Assembly (NCBI GenBank): GCA_903857665.1
Contig: CAIOFV010000152.1
Span: 1 to 51,205, forward strand
DNA from: an uncultured Myxococcales bacterium
GTDB lineage: Bacteria > Myxococcota_A > UBA9042 > DTJE01
Direction of reading: 5' to 3'
DNA: 51,205 nt
Numbering within the stretch: position 1 is the stretch's first letter; the number at the start of each line of letters is the position of its first letter. The position numbers and the translations under genes are program-made. Positions 1 through 8,173 of this stretch are shown in pieces. The notes below the pieces were generated by a model. The model had not been told where the DNA came from, ran no database searches, and saw only the letters and a list, made by a program, of their open reading frames with translations.

Positions 1-178
1 CGTCTACGGCGAGAGTACCCTCCGGAAACCCGTCGCCTTCACCTCCGCGCGCGGGCAGGGCAGGCGCGCCCGAGTCGGCTTCGTCTACGGCGAGAGTTCC
101 CTCCGGAAACCCGTCGCCTTCACCTCCGCGCTCGGGCAGGGCAGGCGCGCCCGAGTCGGCTTCGTCTGCGGCGAGGGT
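1..178. repeat. 81-bp tandem repeat, two full copies plus a partial third
   Basis: Positions 1-81 and 82-162 are nearly identical 81-bp units, differing at only a few bases (for example tacc/ttcc near the start and gcgcgcg/gcgctcg in the middle). A third, degenerate copy starts at 163 and fades by about 178. The array runs off the left edge, so its copy number is unknown. The period is a multiple of three and the unit is open in several frames on both strands. One minus-strand frame reads an acidic Gly/Pro/Glu-rich 27-residue unit, but I find no start codon for it between the stop near 280 and the array. I treat it as an intergenic tandem repeat; a coding role from outside the window cannot be excluded. 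Confidence 0.85.
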
Positions 179-231
179 TTCGCGCGGCGAGGGTCTCGAG
201 GATCCGTTCTGATCAAAGACGTTCGAAGGCG

Positions 232-259
232 TTGCATCGTCGTTTGGAACCGGTAAGAT
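232..259 (+). promoter_or_regulatory. Probable sigma70-type promoter of the Ig-repeat lipoprotein gene
   Basis: TTGCAT at 232-237 and TAAGAT at 254-259 are separated by 16 bases and lie 43 bases before the ATG at 302. Both hexamers are partial matches to the vegetative consensus, so this is suggestive only. Confidence 0.4.
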
Positions 260-301
260 ACGCTTGGATTCTGCTCAACAACTCGACTCCTGAGGTTTGG
301 C

Positions 302-3283
302 ATGCGTAAGACGGCTTTGTTCGCTGGGATGCTGGCGTTCCTGTTGGCGGGTTGCGGCGGCGGCGGGTCGGCAGGCACCCCGGACGCGCTGGGTCCCGAC
401 TACGGCGACGGTGCCGGCTACAGCATCGACACCCAGGTTTCGACCTCCACGGTCGAGTCGGGCACGCCGGTGACGGTCACGTGCACGATCACGGGCCCGT
501 CCGGGAACGTCCAGGCGGCGACCCAGTTCACCGTCGCCCCGATGGATGGCGTGACGGTCACCGACGCGACGGTGACGTTCACGAAGCCCGGCGACTACCA
601 GGTGACCTGCGAAGCACCCGAGATTCCCGCGGTCGATCCGACCCCGGCCACGGTCACCGTGTCCGCCGGCAGGCCCGCAACCGTCGATACCGCGGTCGCC
701 CCGGCGTCGATCGCGGCCGGCACCTCGGCAACCGCGACCTGCACGGGCAAGGACGCCCAGGGCAACGCGGCGACCGGCACGTTCCAGGTCAACGTCACGC
801 CTGCCGACGGCACCGTGACCCAGGCCGGGACGGCGGACGGCACGTTCAACATCGAGGGACACACGGCGGGCGCCTACACGGTGGCCTGCGCGCTGGTCGG
901 AGGCGCCGCGGACGCCACGCCTGCCTCCCTCACCGTGACCGCCGGCGCGGTGGCCAAGGTCGTCACCACGCTCGACGCCGACACGATGGCGGCCGGCGCG
1001 TCCGTCAACGGCAAGTGCAAGGCCTTCGACACCTACGGCAACGAGGTTTCCGGCGTCGAGTTCAAGGTGGACTTCCCGGCCGACGTGACGGTCACCACCT
1101 CGTCCATCGGTTTCTCGGTCACCGGCACGAAGGCCGGCGCCTACGACCTCACCTGCAAGCCGGCGGATGGCACGACGCCCACGCTGGAAAAGGGCACCCT
1201 GACGATCCAGGCCGGCCCGGCCGTCGGCCTCACGCTGAAGCTGATCCCCGCCAAGCCGGTCTACCGCATGACCGACCAGGTCAAGGTCGGCTTCGACCTC
1301 GTCGATCAGTACGGCAACCCGGTCCCGGGCGGCGCGATCACCACCCCGACCGTGGACCCCGCGGTGGGCGTCAGCCAGATCTCGGCCGACCAGTTCCAGT
1401 TCGACGCCGAAGGCAAGTACACGTTCCACGCCTGTGACACCACCAACGCGACGCTGTGCGGCGACGTGGTCGCCTGGTGCGATGGGACGGCGCCGGTCCT
1501 CGCGATCACCTATCCCGAGCGCGGGGCCACCATCAACGGCGACCGCCTCGTCGTCGTCACCGGCACCGTCACCGAAAGCGTCAGCCAGGTCGCGTCCCTG
1601 ACGATCAACGGCAGTACCATCACCGTCGCGGCGGACGGCTCGTTCCAGTTCCCGGTCGTGCCCGACCAGGGCATGAACCTGATCGACGCCACGGCGACCG
1701 ACACCTTCGGCAACGCCTTCCGGACGCTGCGCTCCTACCAGTACAGCCCCGTCTGGACCACGATGGACCTGCCGGACCCGCTGGCGTCCGCGATCCCCAA
1801 CGCGCTGAAGGCGTACCTGGACGACAAGCTGTTCTGGAACGCCGACACCACGGACCAGGCGACCATTTCAGCGATCCTGGAAATGGCGGTCGCGAACCTG
1901 GACCTGTCCACGCTGATCCCGAACCCCGTGACCCACGTCTCGCAGATCGGCTGCGACTACGACATCTTCATCGACTCGATCACCTTCGACCCGCCGGCCG
2001 TCAAGATCGTGCCGGACTTCGGCGCGCTGAAGATCAACATCGTCATCCCGAACTTCAAGGCGACGATCCGGCTGGTCAAGACCACCACCGGGTTCAACAT
2101 CTGCCCCGGCGATCAGAGCGGCGACGCCACCGCCACCACGGTCACGCTGAACTCGACCGTGCAGATGAGCGTGGACCCGGTGACGCACCTGATCGCCATG
2201 AACGCCTCGGACGCAGTACTGACCCTCGACGGGTTCGCGGTGCATATCAACAACTGGTTCTACAACCTCATCGTCGGCATGCTGCAGGGCACGCTGCAGA
2301 CGATGCTCCAGGACCAGGTCAAGACGCTGCTGACCGACCAGATCAACAAGCTGCCGGCCACGCTGAACAACCTGCTGGCCAAGCCGTTCGCGTTCACGAT
2401 TCCCGCGCTGATGACCGGCATGAATGCGGTGACGCTGCAGATCTCGCTGCAGCCGCAGGTCCTGAACTTCGACCCGGAGGGCGGCGCGCTGGACCTGAAC
2501 GCCGCCATCACGTCCGATCACCTGATCGACCGCAACATCCTGGGGACGATCGGCCGCGCGTCCTGCCTGGCGGGCACGCCCGAAGCCTTCGGGTTCGACA
2601 TGGCCAATCCCGAAAAGCTGATGCTGGCCCTGTTCGACGACGCGTTGAACGAAGCGCTGTACTCGCTGTGGGACGGACGCTTGCTGAACGTCCACCTGAC
2701 CGCGGACGCGCTGAAGGACAAGGTCGATCTCAGCACGTATGGCGTGGAAAACCTGGACGCCACGACCGCCGCGCTTCTGCCGCCGATCATCACGTCCTGC
2801 AACCCGGCCGGCACCCTGACGGTCGAGGTGGGCGACCTGTACCTGGAAGCGACGATGGTGCTGATGGGCGAGCCGGTGAACCTGCACACGTTCCTGTTCC
2901 TGGAAATCGAGATGCAGTTGTCGCTGGCGGACGACCCGGTGAAGGGGAAGGTGATCAGCATCCAGATCGTCAATCCTCCGAAGCTCTCCGACATGGACAT
3001 CGTGTACCTCGATTCCAACTACACCGAGGACGACATCCGGGGCCTGATCCAGGGCGCGCTGATCCCGGTGGTGTTCCAGCAGTTGGAAAAGCCGATCACC
3101 TTCGCGAGCCCGTCCTTCAACCTGAAGAGCCTGCTGGGCAGCGGCGGCAGCATGCCGATCTCGCTGCCGGACAAGGACCTGGTCATCGTCCCGAAGGCCA
3201 TCGGTCACGACGCGGGCTACCTGCACGTCGCGGCCGGCCTCGAGCTGCATGACCCCGTCGTCACCCCCCCGACGACGCCCTGA
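302..3283 (+). CDS. Large lipoprotein with N-terminal Ig-like repeats and a C-terminal lipid-binding-like domain
   Basis: The 993-residue product starts with a lipoprotein signal peptide whose lipobox LLAGC places the lipidated Cys at residue 18, followed by a Gly-rich linker. Residues about 40-305 contain three similar beta-sandwich repeats of roughly 90 residues, each with paired Cys and a T-V-T-A/V-x-G-type boundary. Two further Ig-like segments follow to about 480; the last reads like a bacterial Ig domain (NGDRLVVVTGTV). Residues about 485-993 alternate amphipathic strands with a long helical stretch near 650-700 (Leu/Gln-rich), a pattern I associate loosely with BPI/TULIP lipid-binding folds; that is inference. 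It is probably anchored in the outer membrane or on the cell surface. The ATG at 302 is the first Met before the signal peptide. I do not recognise a named family for the whole protein. Confidence 0.85.
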   Translation: MRKTALFAGMLAFLLAGCGGGGSAGTPDALGPDYGDGAGYSIDTQVSTSTVESGTPVTVTCTITGPSGNVQAATQFTVAPMDGVTVTDATVTFTKPGDYQVTCEAPEIPAVDPTPATVTVSAGRPATVDTAVAPASIAAGTSATATCTGKDAQGNAATGTFQVNVTPADGTVTQAGTADGTFNIEGHTAGAYTVACALVGGAADATPASLTVTAGAVAKVVTTLDADTMAAGASVNGKCKAFDTYGNEVSGVEFKVDFPADVTVTTSSIGFSVTGTKAGAYDLTCKPADGTTPTLEKGTLTIQAGPAVGLTLKLIPAKPVYRMTDQVKVGFDLVDQYGNPVPGGAITTPTVDPAVGVSQISADQFQFDAEGKYTFHACDTTNATLCGDVVAWCDGTAPVLAITYPERGATINGDRLVVVTGTVTESVSQVASLTINGSTITVAADGSFQFPVVPDQGMNLIDATATDTFGNAFRTLRSYQYSPVWTTMDLPDPLASAIPNALKAYLDDKLFWNADTTDQATISAILEMAVANLDLSTLIPNPVTHVSQIGCDYDIFIDSITFDPPAVKIVPDFGALKINIVIPNFKATIRLVKTTTGFNICPGDQSGDATATTVTLNSTVQMSVDPVTHLIAMNASDAVLTLDGFAVHINNWFYNLIVGMLQGTLQTMLQDQVKTLLTDQINKLPATLNNLLAKPFAFTIPALMTGMNAVTLQISLQPQVLNFDPEGGALDLNAAITSDHLIDRNILGTIGRASCLAGTPEAFGFDMANPEKLMLALFDDALNEALYSLWDGRLLNVHLTADALKDKVDLSTYGVENLDATTAALLPPIITSCNPAGTLTVEVGDLYLEATMVLMGEPVNLHTFLFLEIEMQLSLADDPVKGKVISIQIVNPPKLSDMDIVYLDSNYTEDDIRGLIQGALIPVVFQQLEKPITFASPSFNLKSLLGSGGSMPISLPDKDLVIVPKAIGHDAGYLHVAAGLELHDPVVTPPTTP

Positions 3284-3316
3284 TCTCCGCCGCTCCTGTC
3301 GCTTCCAGTCCCTGAC

Positions 3317-3450
3317 GTACCCGTACCCGTACCCGTCCCCGCTTTCCGCCCCTGACGTCCCCGTACCCGTACCCGTCCCCCACCCCGCCTTCCTGGCCGC
3401 TTTCGGGCACGGGACGGCTGCGGGGCTGCGGGCTCGGGTTCGGGGACGCA
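3317..3450. repeat. Intergenic GTACCC array followed by a G-rich complementary arm
   Basis: Between two convergent genes there are two near-copies of a roughly 40-bp unit built from the hexamer GTACCC (3317-3340 and 3357-3380). They are followed at about 3404-3450 by G-rich, imperfectly complementary hexamer-like repeats (gggcacggg, ctcgggttcgggg). The arrangement could fold back on itself in RNA or single-stranded DNA. Similar arrays recur at 5944-6034 and 26084-26108. Confidence 0.75.
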
Positions 3451-3494
3451 AAGGATTGAGATTGTGGAAGGTTCACCTTGCCGAAGGAACGGCC

Positions 3495-4268
3495 CTACCC
3501 GCGGGCGTTGCGTTCCCAGATCAGCCGAAGGCCCTGGAGCGTGAGGTCGGGCAACACTTCGTCGATCGCGGTGGAATCGCCGCACAGCAGCGACGCGAGG
3601 CCGCCGGTGGCGACCACCCGGACGGGGTCGTTCAGTTCGGCCTTCATGCGGGCCACGAGGCCCTCGACCATCGACAGGTAGCCGTAGAATGCGCCCGACT
3701 GGATGCTGTGGACCGTGTCGCGACCGATGACCGTGTCGGGCCGCACCACGTCAACGCGAGGCAGCTTGGCCGTGCGCATGAACAGGGCGTCCAGGCTGAC
3801 CGTCACGCCCGGGACGATGACGCCGCCCAGGTAGTCGCCCGTCACCGTGACCGCGTCAAACGTCGTCGCGGTCCCGAAGTCCACGATCACGAGGTCCGCG
3901 CCCGGGTACCTCGCGTGCCCGGCTACGGCATTGACGATCCGGTCGGCTCCCACGTCCCGTGGGCTCGAGTAGTGGACGGCGATCCCGGTGGGCGTTTCAG
4001 GGCCGACCACCATGGGCCGCACCTTCAGCCAACGCTCGGCCCATCCGGAAAAGACCGACGTCAGGGGCGGCACGACGCTGGCGATGACGGCCGCCTCGAC
4101 CCGGTCCTCCGTGAGCCCTTCCATCCGCATCAGGCCGAACAGCAGGCAAGCCACCTCGTCGGTCGTGGACGTCCGGTGGCTGGCCAGGCGGAACTGCGTG
4201 ACCAGCCGCTCGCCATCGAAGAATCCGACCACCGTGTTCGTGTTGCCGACGTCAATCGCCGCGAGCAT
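3495..4268 (-). CDS. coaX: Type III pantothenate kinase
   Basis: The product phosphorylates pantothenate with ATP, the first step of coenzyme A synthesis, in the cytoplasm. At 257 residues it has the normal CoaX length. It opens with the ASKHA phosphate-binding loop IDVGNTNTVVGFF (Asp6), has the conserved GADRIVNAVAG segment near residue 103, the second phosphate motif VDFGTATTFD near 125, and the typical C-terminus LRLIWERN. Its start overlaps the end of birA by 17 bases, so the two are probably translationally coupled, and it is the last gene of nadC-birA-coaX. The stop is TAG, which matters for interpreting the TAG inside nadC. Confidence 0.97.
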   Translation of the reverse strand: MLAAIDVGNTNTVVGFFDGERLVTQFRLASHRTSTTDEVACLLFGLMRMEGLTEDRVEAAVIASVVPPLTSVFSGWAERWLKVRPMVVGPETPTGIAVHYSSPRDVGADRIVNAVAGHARYPGADLVIVDFGTATTFDAVTVTGDYLGGVIVPGVTVSLDALFMRTAKLPRVDVVRPDTVIGRDTVHSIQSGAFYGYLSMVEGLVARMKAELNDPVRVVATGGLASLLCGDSTAIDEVLPDLTLQGLRLIWERNARG

Positions 4269-5019
4269 CGCTCACCTCTCCCATCGATATCCGGACGGAG
4301 GTCCCGCCCGGCACGTCCAGCACCAGTTCCCCTTCGGCCGTGATCCCGGCCGGCCACCCTCGCACACCCGCCACGGCGACCTCCCGCGAACGGTCCAGCC
4401 AGCGCGAGGCCCGCAGCGGGTCCAGCACCAGCCCCGTCGAGCCGTCGATGCAGGCCGCGGCAATCGCCGCCAGTGCGCCGGCACAGACCTCCGTGGCATC
4501 CGCCGTCGCCGGCACGTGCGAGCCGAGGTCGGTCGCGATGTCCCGGATGCCCGGCGGCAGGTCGCGATCCAGCAGGACGTTCAGCCCCAGCCCCAGCACG
4601 GCAAAGCCGTCTTCTGCATGCGACTCGGCCAGCAGCCCCGCCACCTTGCGTCCTCCGACCAGAACGTCGTTGGGCCACTTCACGGTGACGGCGAGGACCC
4701 CCGATCCGGACAACGCCTCGGCCAGCGCCGTGCCCGCCATCACGGCCAGCACCGGCCATCGCGACGGCGGCTCTGCGGGCCTCAGGACCAGGGACGCGTA
4801 CATCCCCCCCGAGGGCGAGTGCCACGATCGTCCCACGCGCCCCCGGCCGGCGGTCTGGGCCGCCGCGACCACGAGCGTCCCGGCGGGTGCACCGGCTCGC
4901 GCCAGGCTCGCCGCCTCGTCCTGCGTGCTTCCCACGGTACCGAAGACGACGATTCGCTGAATCCGCCCGCCCGCCTCCGCGAGACAGGTGCAAAGCCTCC
5001 CGAGGTCAAGCGCCTCCAT
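4252..5019 (-). CDS. birA: Biotin-[acetyl-CoA-carboxylase] ligase, catalytic form without DNA-binding domain
   Basis: The enzyme adenylates biotin and transfers it to the biotin carrier protein of carboxylases. The 255-residue product shows STQDEA near residue 30, the biotinyl-adenylate loop GRGRVGRSW, the KWPNDVLV motif with the catalytic Lys, and GGRKVAGLLAE. There is no N-terminal winged helix, so it is a monofunctional ligase that should not act as a repressor. I chose the ATG at 5017-5019 because family homology begins just after it and GGAG lies 7 bases upstream. The longer open frame to 5124 adds only low-complexity residues antisense-like to nadC. The start overlaps nadC by 14 bases. 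Confidence 0.93.
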   Translation of the reverse strand: MEALDLGRLCTCLAEAGGRIQRIVVFGTVGSTQDEAASLARAGAPAGTLVVAAAQTAGRGRVGRSWHSPSGGMYASLVLRPAEPPSRWPVLAVMAGTALAEALSGSGVLAVTVKWPNDVLVGGRKVAGLLAESHAEDGFAVLGLGLNVLLDRDLPPGIRDIATDLGSHVPATADATEVCAGALAAIAAACIDGSTGLVLDPLRASRWLDRSREVAVAGVRGWPAGITAEGELVLDVPGGTSVRISMGEVSDARGD

Positions 5020-5869
5020 GGGAGGGCTCCACCGGCGTGAGGTACATGGCGAAGTCGAGCCAGGGCGCGGAATGGGTGAGGGCGCCGGCCGAAACGAAAT
5101 CCACGCCGACATCCGCGACGGCACGCGCGGACTCGGGGGTCATGTTCCCGGACACCTCCACCGCGACCTTCCAGTTGCAGTAGTCCACGACCGCGGCGAC
5201 CTCGTCGATGGTCATGTGATCCAGCAGCAGGACCTCGGCGCCGGCCTCGATGGCCCTCTTGGCCTCCTCCATCGTCCGGACCTCGACCTCGACCTTGCAC
5301 AGGGATGGCGCGCCAGCGCGGGCGAGGCGGACCGTTTCCTTGAGGTCGCCGCGCATGGCGAGATGGTTGTTCTTGACCAGCACGCCGCCGGACAGGCTCG
5401 TGCGGTGGTTGCGGCCCCCGCCGACACGGACCGCGTACTTTTCCAGCGCGCGCATGCCGGGTGTCGTCTTGCGGGTGTCGAGGATGACGGTCCGGGTGCC
5501 CTCCAGGGCATCCACGAACTCCCGGGTACGAGTGGCCACGCCCGACAGGCGCATCACGAAGTTCAGGACGGTCCGCTCGGCGACCAGGACGGTCCGGGCG
5601 GGGCCCTCGATGCGCATCACGGCCTGGCCGGGCGAAACGACGGCGCCGTCGGCAGCCAGCGGCGTGGCCACGATCGACGGGTCGATGCGCTCCAGCACCA
5701 TCAGCGCGATGGGGATCCCGGCCAGGATGCCGGGCGACTTCGCCACGATCTGGCCGACCACCCGGGCCTCCGGGGGTACACAGGCCTCGGTGGTGACGTC
5801 GCCCGTGCCGAGGTCCTCCTAGATCGCCAGTTCAACGATTCGCCGCACCTGAGGGTTGATCTTCAGCAT
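5006..5869 (-). CDS. nadC: Nicotinate-nucleotide pyrophosphorylase (carboxylating), interrupted by an in-frame TAG at codon 17
   Basis: NadC converts quinolinate and PRPP to nicotinate mononucleotide in de novo NAD synthesis. Downstream of the TAG the frame has all the expected motifs: GTGDVTTEA, the LNFVMRLSGVAT helix, LDTRKTTPGMR, GGGRNHRTSLSGG, KVEVEV, LLLDHM and VEVSGN. Upstream, in the same frame, codons 1-16 from ATG 5867-5869 (MLKINPQVRRIVELAI) match the normal NadC N-terminus, and the family run A-[L/I]-x-E-D-L-G spans the interruption: the x position is TAG (5819-5821). The alternative GTG at 5761 would remove about 36 residues, including EDLGTGDVTT. The gene is therefore a single-codon nonsense variant, a readthrough gene, or a sequence error. 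It heads the nadC-birA-coaX operon. Confidence 0.85.
5819..5821 (-). other. In-frame TAG codon within nadC
   Basis: On the minus strand the codons read GCG ATC TAG GAG GAC CTC GGC. The TAG replaces one variable residue in the conserved NadC N-terminal motif, with homologous sequence on both sides in one frame. The last two bases of TAG plus GAGG form a perfect AGGAGG Shine-Dalgarno-like string. Confidence 0.95.
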
Positions 5870-5943
5870 GGGCCGGATGATACCCCAAGGACGCTTTGGA
5901 GGTCCATGTCGGCGGGGCCGTTTTCGCCGCATGACTGTCCCGC

Positions 5944-6034
5944 GTACCCGTACCCGAGACCGTACCCGAGCCCGATGGGGCCAGGACGGGCGGGCTCTGG
6001 GCGGGCACGGGGACGGGCACGGGTACGGGCACGG
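5944..6034. repeat. Inverted pair of GTACCC and GGGTAC hexamer arrays
   Basis: In the divergent region between nadC and the L,D-transpeptidase gene, a C-rich arm of GTACCC-like hexamers (5944-5974) is followed after about 28 bases by a G-rich arm of GGGNAC-like hexamers (6003-6034). The arms are complementary over much of their length and could form a long imperfect hairpin. The element ends about 30 bases before the promoter of the downstream gene. Confidence 0.75.
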
Positions 6035-6062
6035 ACGCGGTGCGCCGTTGGGGCGCATCGCG

Positions 6063-6091
6063 TTGACGCATCCCCACGACGCGACTATCCT
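6063..6091 (+). promoter_or_regulatory. Sigma70-type promoter of the L,D-transpeptidase gene
   Basis: TTGACG at 6063-6068 and TATCCT at 6086-6091 are separated by exactly 17 bases. The GTG start lies 30 bases beyond the -10 box, giving a short leader of about 22 bases. Confidence 0.6.
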
Positions 6092-6120
6092 TTGCCCCCG
6101 GAAAGCGCCCGGGAGGGGCC

Positions 6121-8145
6121 GTGAAGACGCATGTGTGTGTCGCCGTGATCGTCGCGGCCCTGCTGGGGTGCAAGACCAGCGGGCCGAGCGAACCGTCGCC
6201 CTACCTCGGTCGAGCCGTCGGGCCGGGAGGCGAACTCCCGAACGAACCGGCGCCCCCGAAGGGGGTCAAGCCAGCAACGGCCCCGGCGCCCGCGCTGGCC
6301 CTTCCGCCGGCGCAGGACGACGAGGCGGCCGCCAAGGGTCCCCTGGAAACCGCTCGCCGCCTCTGGACCGACCGGCAAGCCCTGCGTTCGACGATGGCCT
6401 CGGACCTGGCATCGACCGTTGTCGCCGACACCGCCTTCGCCGCCCTCACCGCCAAGGCCCTGGAGTCCCGCGGCAACGAACCGCTGTTCACGACGCCCGA
6501 CGGCGCGTCCCGGGCGCTGGAAGCGCTGCTGGACGTCCTGCGCACCGCCCCGGACCACGGCCTGTCCGCGCCGCGCCACGATCCCTCCGCGCTGGAACAG
6601 TCCCTTGCCGAGATGAAGGCCGCCGCTGATGCCGCCGCGCCGATGCGTGCCGACCTGGATCGCGCGCCCGCCTGGGCAGCCTTGAAGCCCCTGGCCCTGG
6701 CCCGGCCGGCGCCCACGGACGTCGAGGTCGAAGGCCTGGACGACGCGGGCCGCCTGAAGGGCCTGGGACGGAAGGACTACGCCGAAACGATCGCGACGCA
6801 CTCGCGCGTTCTGCAGGCCGAGGCCGCCGTCGGACGGGCGCGCAACCGGATCGAGGCCCTGGCCCAGGCCGCCTTCTTCCGATGGGCGCTGGACATGAAG
6901 GTCCGCGTGGTGGCAGAACCGTTCCGCGCCGACAAGGACGAGGCTACTGCCATCTCGGCCCGGGGCGACACGATGCTGGTTGCGTTCGAGGCGTTCGCGA
7001 AGGACCCGGTCGCGGGCCTGGCCGCCCTGCCCCCGAAGCACCCCGACTATGCCGTGCTGCAGGCCCGGCTGGCCGCGTACCGCAAACTGGCCGCGGCAGG
7101 TCCCTTCAGGACGGTCCCGGTCACCGGGTCGATGAAGGTGCGCCGCGGTTCCCGCGGGCCGATCGTGGAGGCGTTGAAGCAGCGCCTGGCCCAGGAAGGA
7201 TACTACGCCGGCCCCACCGACAACAACGTGTTCGACGCCGGCCTGGAGGCGGCGTTCGAGGACTACGAATCGACCCACGGCTTCGAAGCCGAGGGGATCG
7301 TCGAGGAGCGCCACGCCAGGTCCCTGAACGTCCCCGTGGAACAGCGCGTCCGGCAGATCGAACTGGGGCTCCAGCGCTGGCGCGAAAGCCTGGTCCGGCC
7401 CGAGGAACCCCTGTACGTCCGCGTGAACCTGCCCGAGTTCGCGATGTCGGTCTGGGAAGACGGCAAGCAACTGACGAAGCACCGCATCGTGTGCGGCAAC
7501 AACAACTGGGACACGGATCCCGGCGCCCGCCTGGAGGGCCGGATCAACCGCACCAAGCTGTTCGAGGCGAAGATCGAGCGCGTGATCCTGAACCCCCGCT
7601 GGTACGTGCCCAAGCGCATCCAGAAACTGGAAACCGACTACGAACTGCTGAAGGACCCGGACTACTACGAAAAGCACAACTTCGTCGTGAAGACGCTGGC
7701 CGACGGTCGCGAGGAAATCTACCAGGATTCGGGCGACGCGAACGCGCTGGGGCGCGTGAAGTTCGTCTTCCCGAACCCCTACGGCATCTATATGCACGAC
7801 ACCAACATGAAGGCGTTCTTCAGCCGCGAGATCCGCGCCTTCAGCCACGGGTGCATCCGGCTCCAGAAGCCGTTCGATATCATGGACCTCCTGCTGGAGA
7901 AGGCGGCGGGCATCACGCCGGAAAACGGTCGCGCGATCCTGGCGAAGGAGGAACTGCGCGAAATCACCTTGAAGACGCCGGTGCCGATCTTCGTCGAGTA
8001 CAATTCGGTCGGCCTCGACGAAAAGGGCCGCGTCATGTTCTTTTCGGATGTGTATGGCTACGACAGGGACTACTTCGAGGGGAAGATCCCCTACTCCCCG
8101 GAGGAGCTCAAACTCCTCACGAAGAAGATCACGCGCTTCGACTGA
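6121..8145 (+). CDS. L,D-transpeptidase, YcbB/LdtD-like lipoprotein
   Basis: The enzyme forms 3-3 cross-links in peptidoglycan (or attaches proteins to it) in the periplasm. The 674-residue product starts at GTG 6121 with GGGAGGGG just upstream. A lipoprotein signal ends in LLGC (Cys17), followed by a Pro/Ala-rich linker. A helical scaffold domain spans about 60-330. A peptidoglycan-binding-like domain at about 335-405 contains RRGSRGPIVEALKQRL. The YkuD catalytic domain covers about 430-640, with GIYMHDTN and the active-site motif SHGCIRL; the nucleophile is Cys578. This domain order is that of YcbB-type enzymes. A coupled small ORF and mtnA follow on the same strand. Confidence 0.93.
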   Translation: MKTHVCVAVIVAALLGCKTSGPSEPSPYLGRAVGPGGELPNEPAPPKGVKPATAPAPALALPPAQDDEAAAKGPLETARRLWTDRQALRSTMASDLASTVVADTAFAALTAKALESRGNEPLFTTPDGASRALEALLDVLRTAPDHGLSAPRHDPSALEQSLAEMKAAADAAAPMRADLDRAPAWAALKPLALARPAPTDVEVEGLDDAGRLKGLGRKDYAETIATHSRVLQAEAAVGRARNRIEALAQAAFFRWALDMKVRVVAEPFRADKDEATAISARGDTMLVAFEAFAKDPVAGLAALPPKHPDYAVLQARLAAYRKLAAAGPFRTVPVTGSMKVRRGSRGPIVEALKQRLAQEGYYAGPTDNNVFDAGLEAAFEDYESTHGFEAEGIVEERHARSLNVPVEQRVRQIELGLQRWRESLVRPEEPLYVRVNLPEFAMSVWEDGKQLTKHRIVCGNNNWDTDPGARLEGRINRTKLFEAKIERVILNPRWYVPKRIQKLETDYELLKDPDYYEKHNFVVKTLADGREEIYQDSGDANALGRVKFVFPNPYGIYMHDTNMKAFFSREIRAFSHGCIRLQKPFDIMDLLLEKAAGITPENGRAILAKEELREITLKTPVPIFVEYNSVGLDEKGRVMFFSDVYGYDRDYFEGKIPYSPEELKLLTKKITRFD

Positions 8146-8173
8146 GCCGAGCGCACCGGACGGCGACGCCGGG

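Larger units (their letters stand above)
1..301. other. Left-edge region without a supported gene
   Basis: The first 301 bases hold the 81-bp tandem repeat and a probable promoter for the lipoprotein gene that starts at 302. A plus-strand frame is open from position 2 to a TAA at 254-256, so the C-terminus of a repeat protein entering from outside the window is possible. It has no recognisable domain. Confidence 0.5.

Noticed and set aside
3317..3380. Hexamer arrays as a CRISPR
   Set aside because: The repeated unit is 6 bases, or about 40 bases with two copies, without variable spacers, and no cas gene is in the window.
5006..5761. nadC starting at GTG 5761
   Set aside because: This start drops the conserved EDLGTGDVTTEA region and the matching upstream 16 codons, which lie in the same frame and are interrupted only by one TAG.
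5819..5821. Genome-wide TAG recoding
   Set aside because: TAG is the natural stop of coaX, rpsD, rpsS and mtnA here, with proteins ending at family-typical C-termini, and no other gene in the window has an internal TAG.
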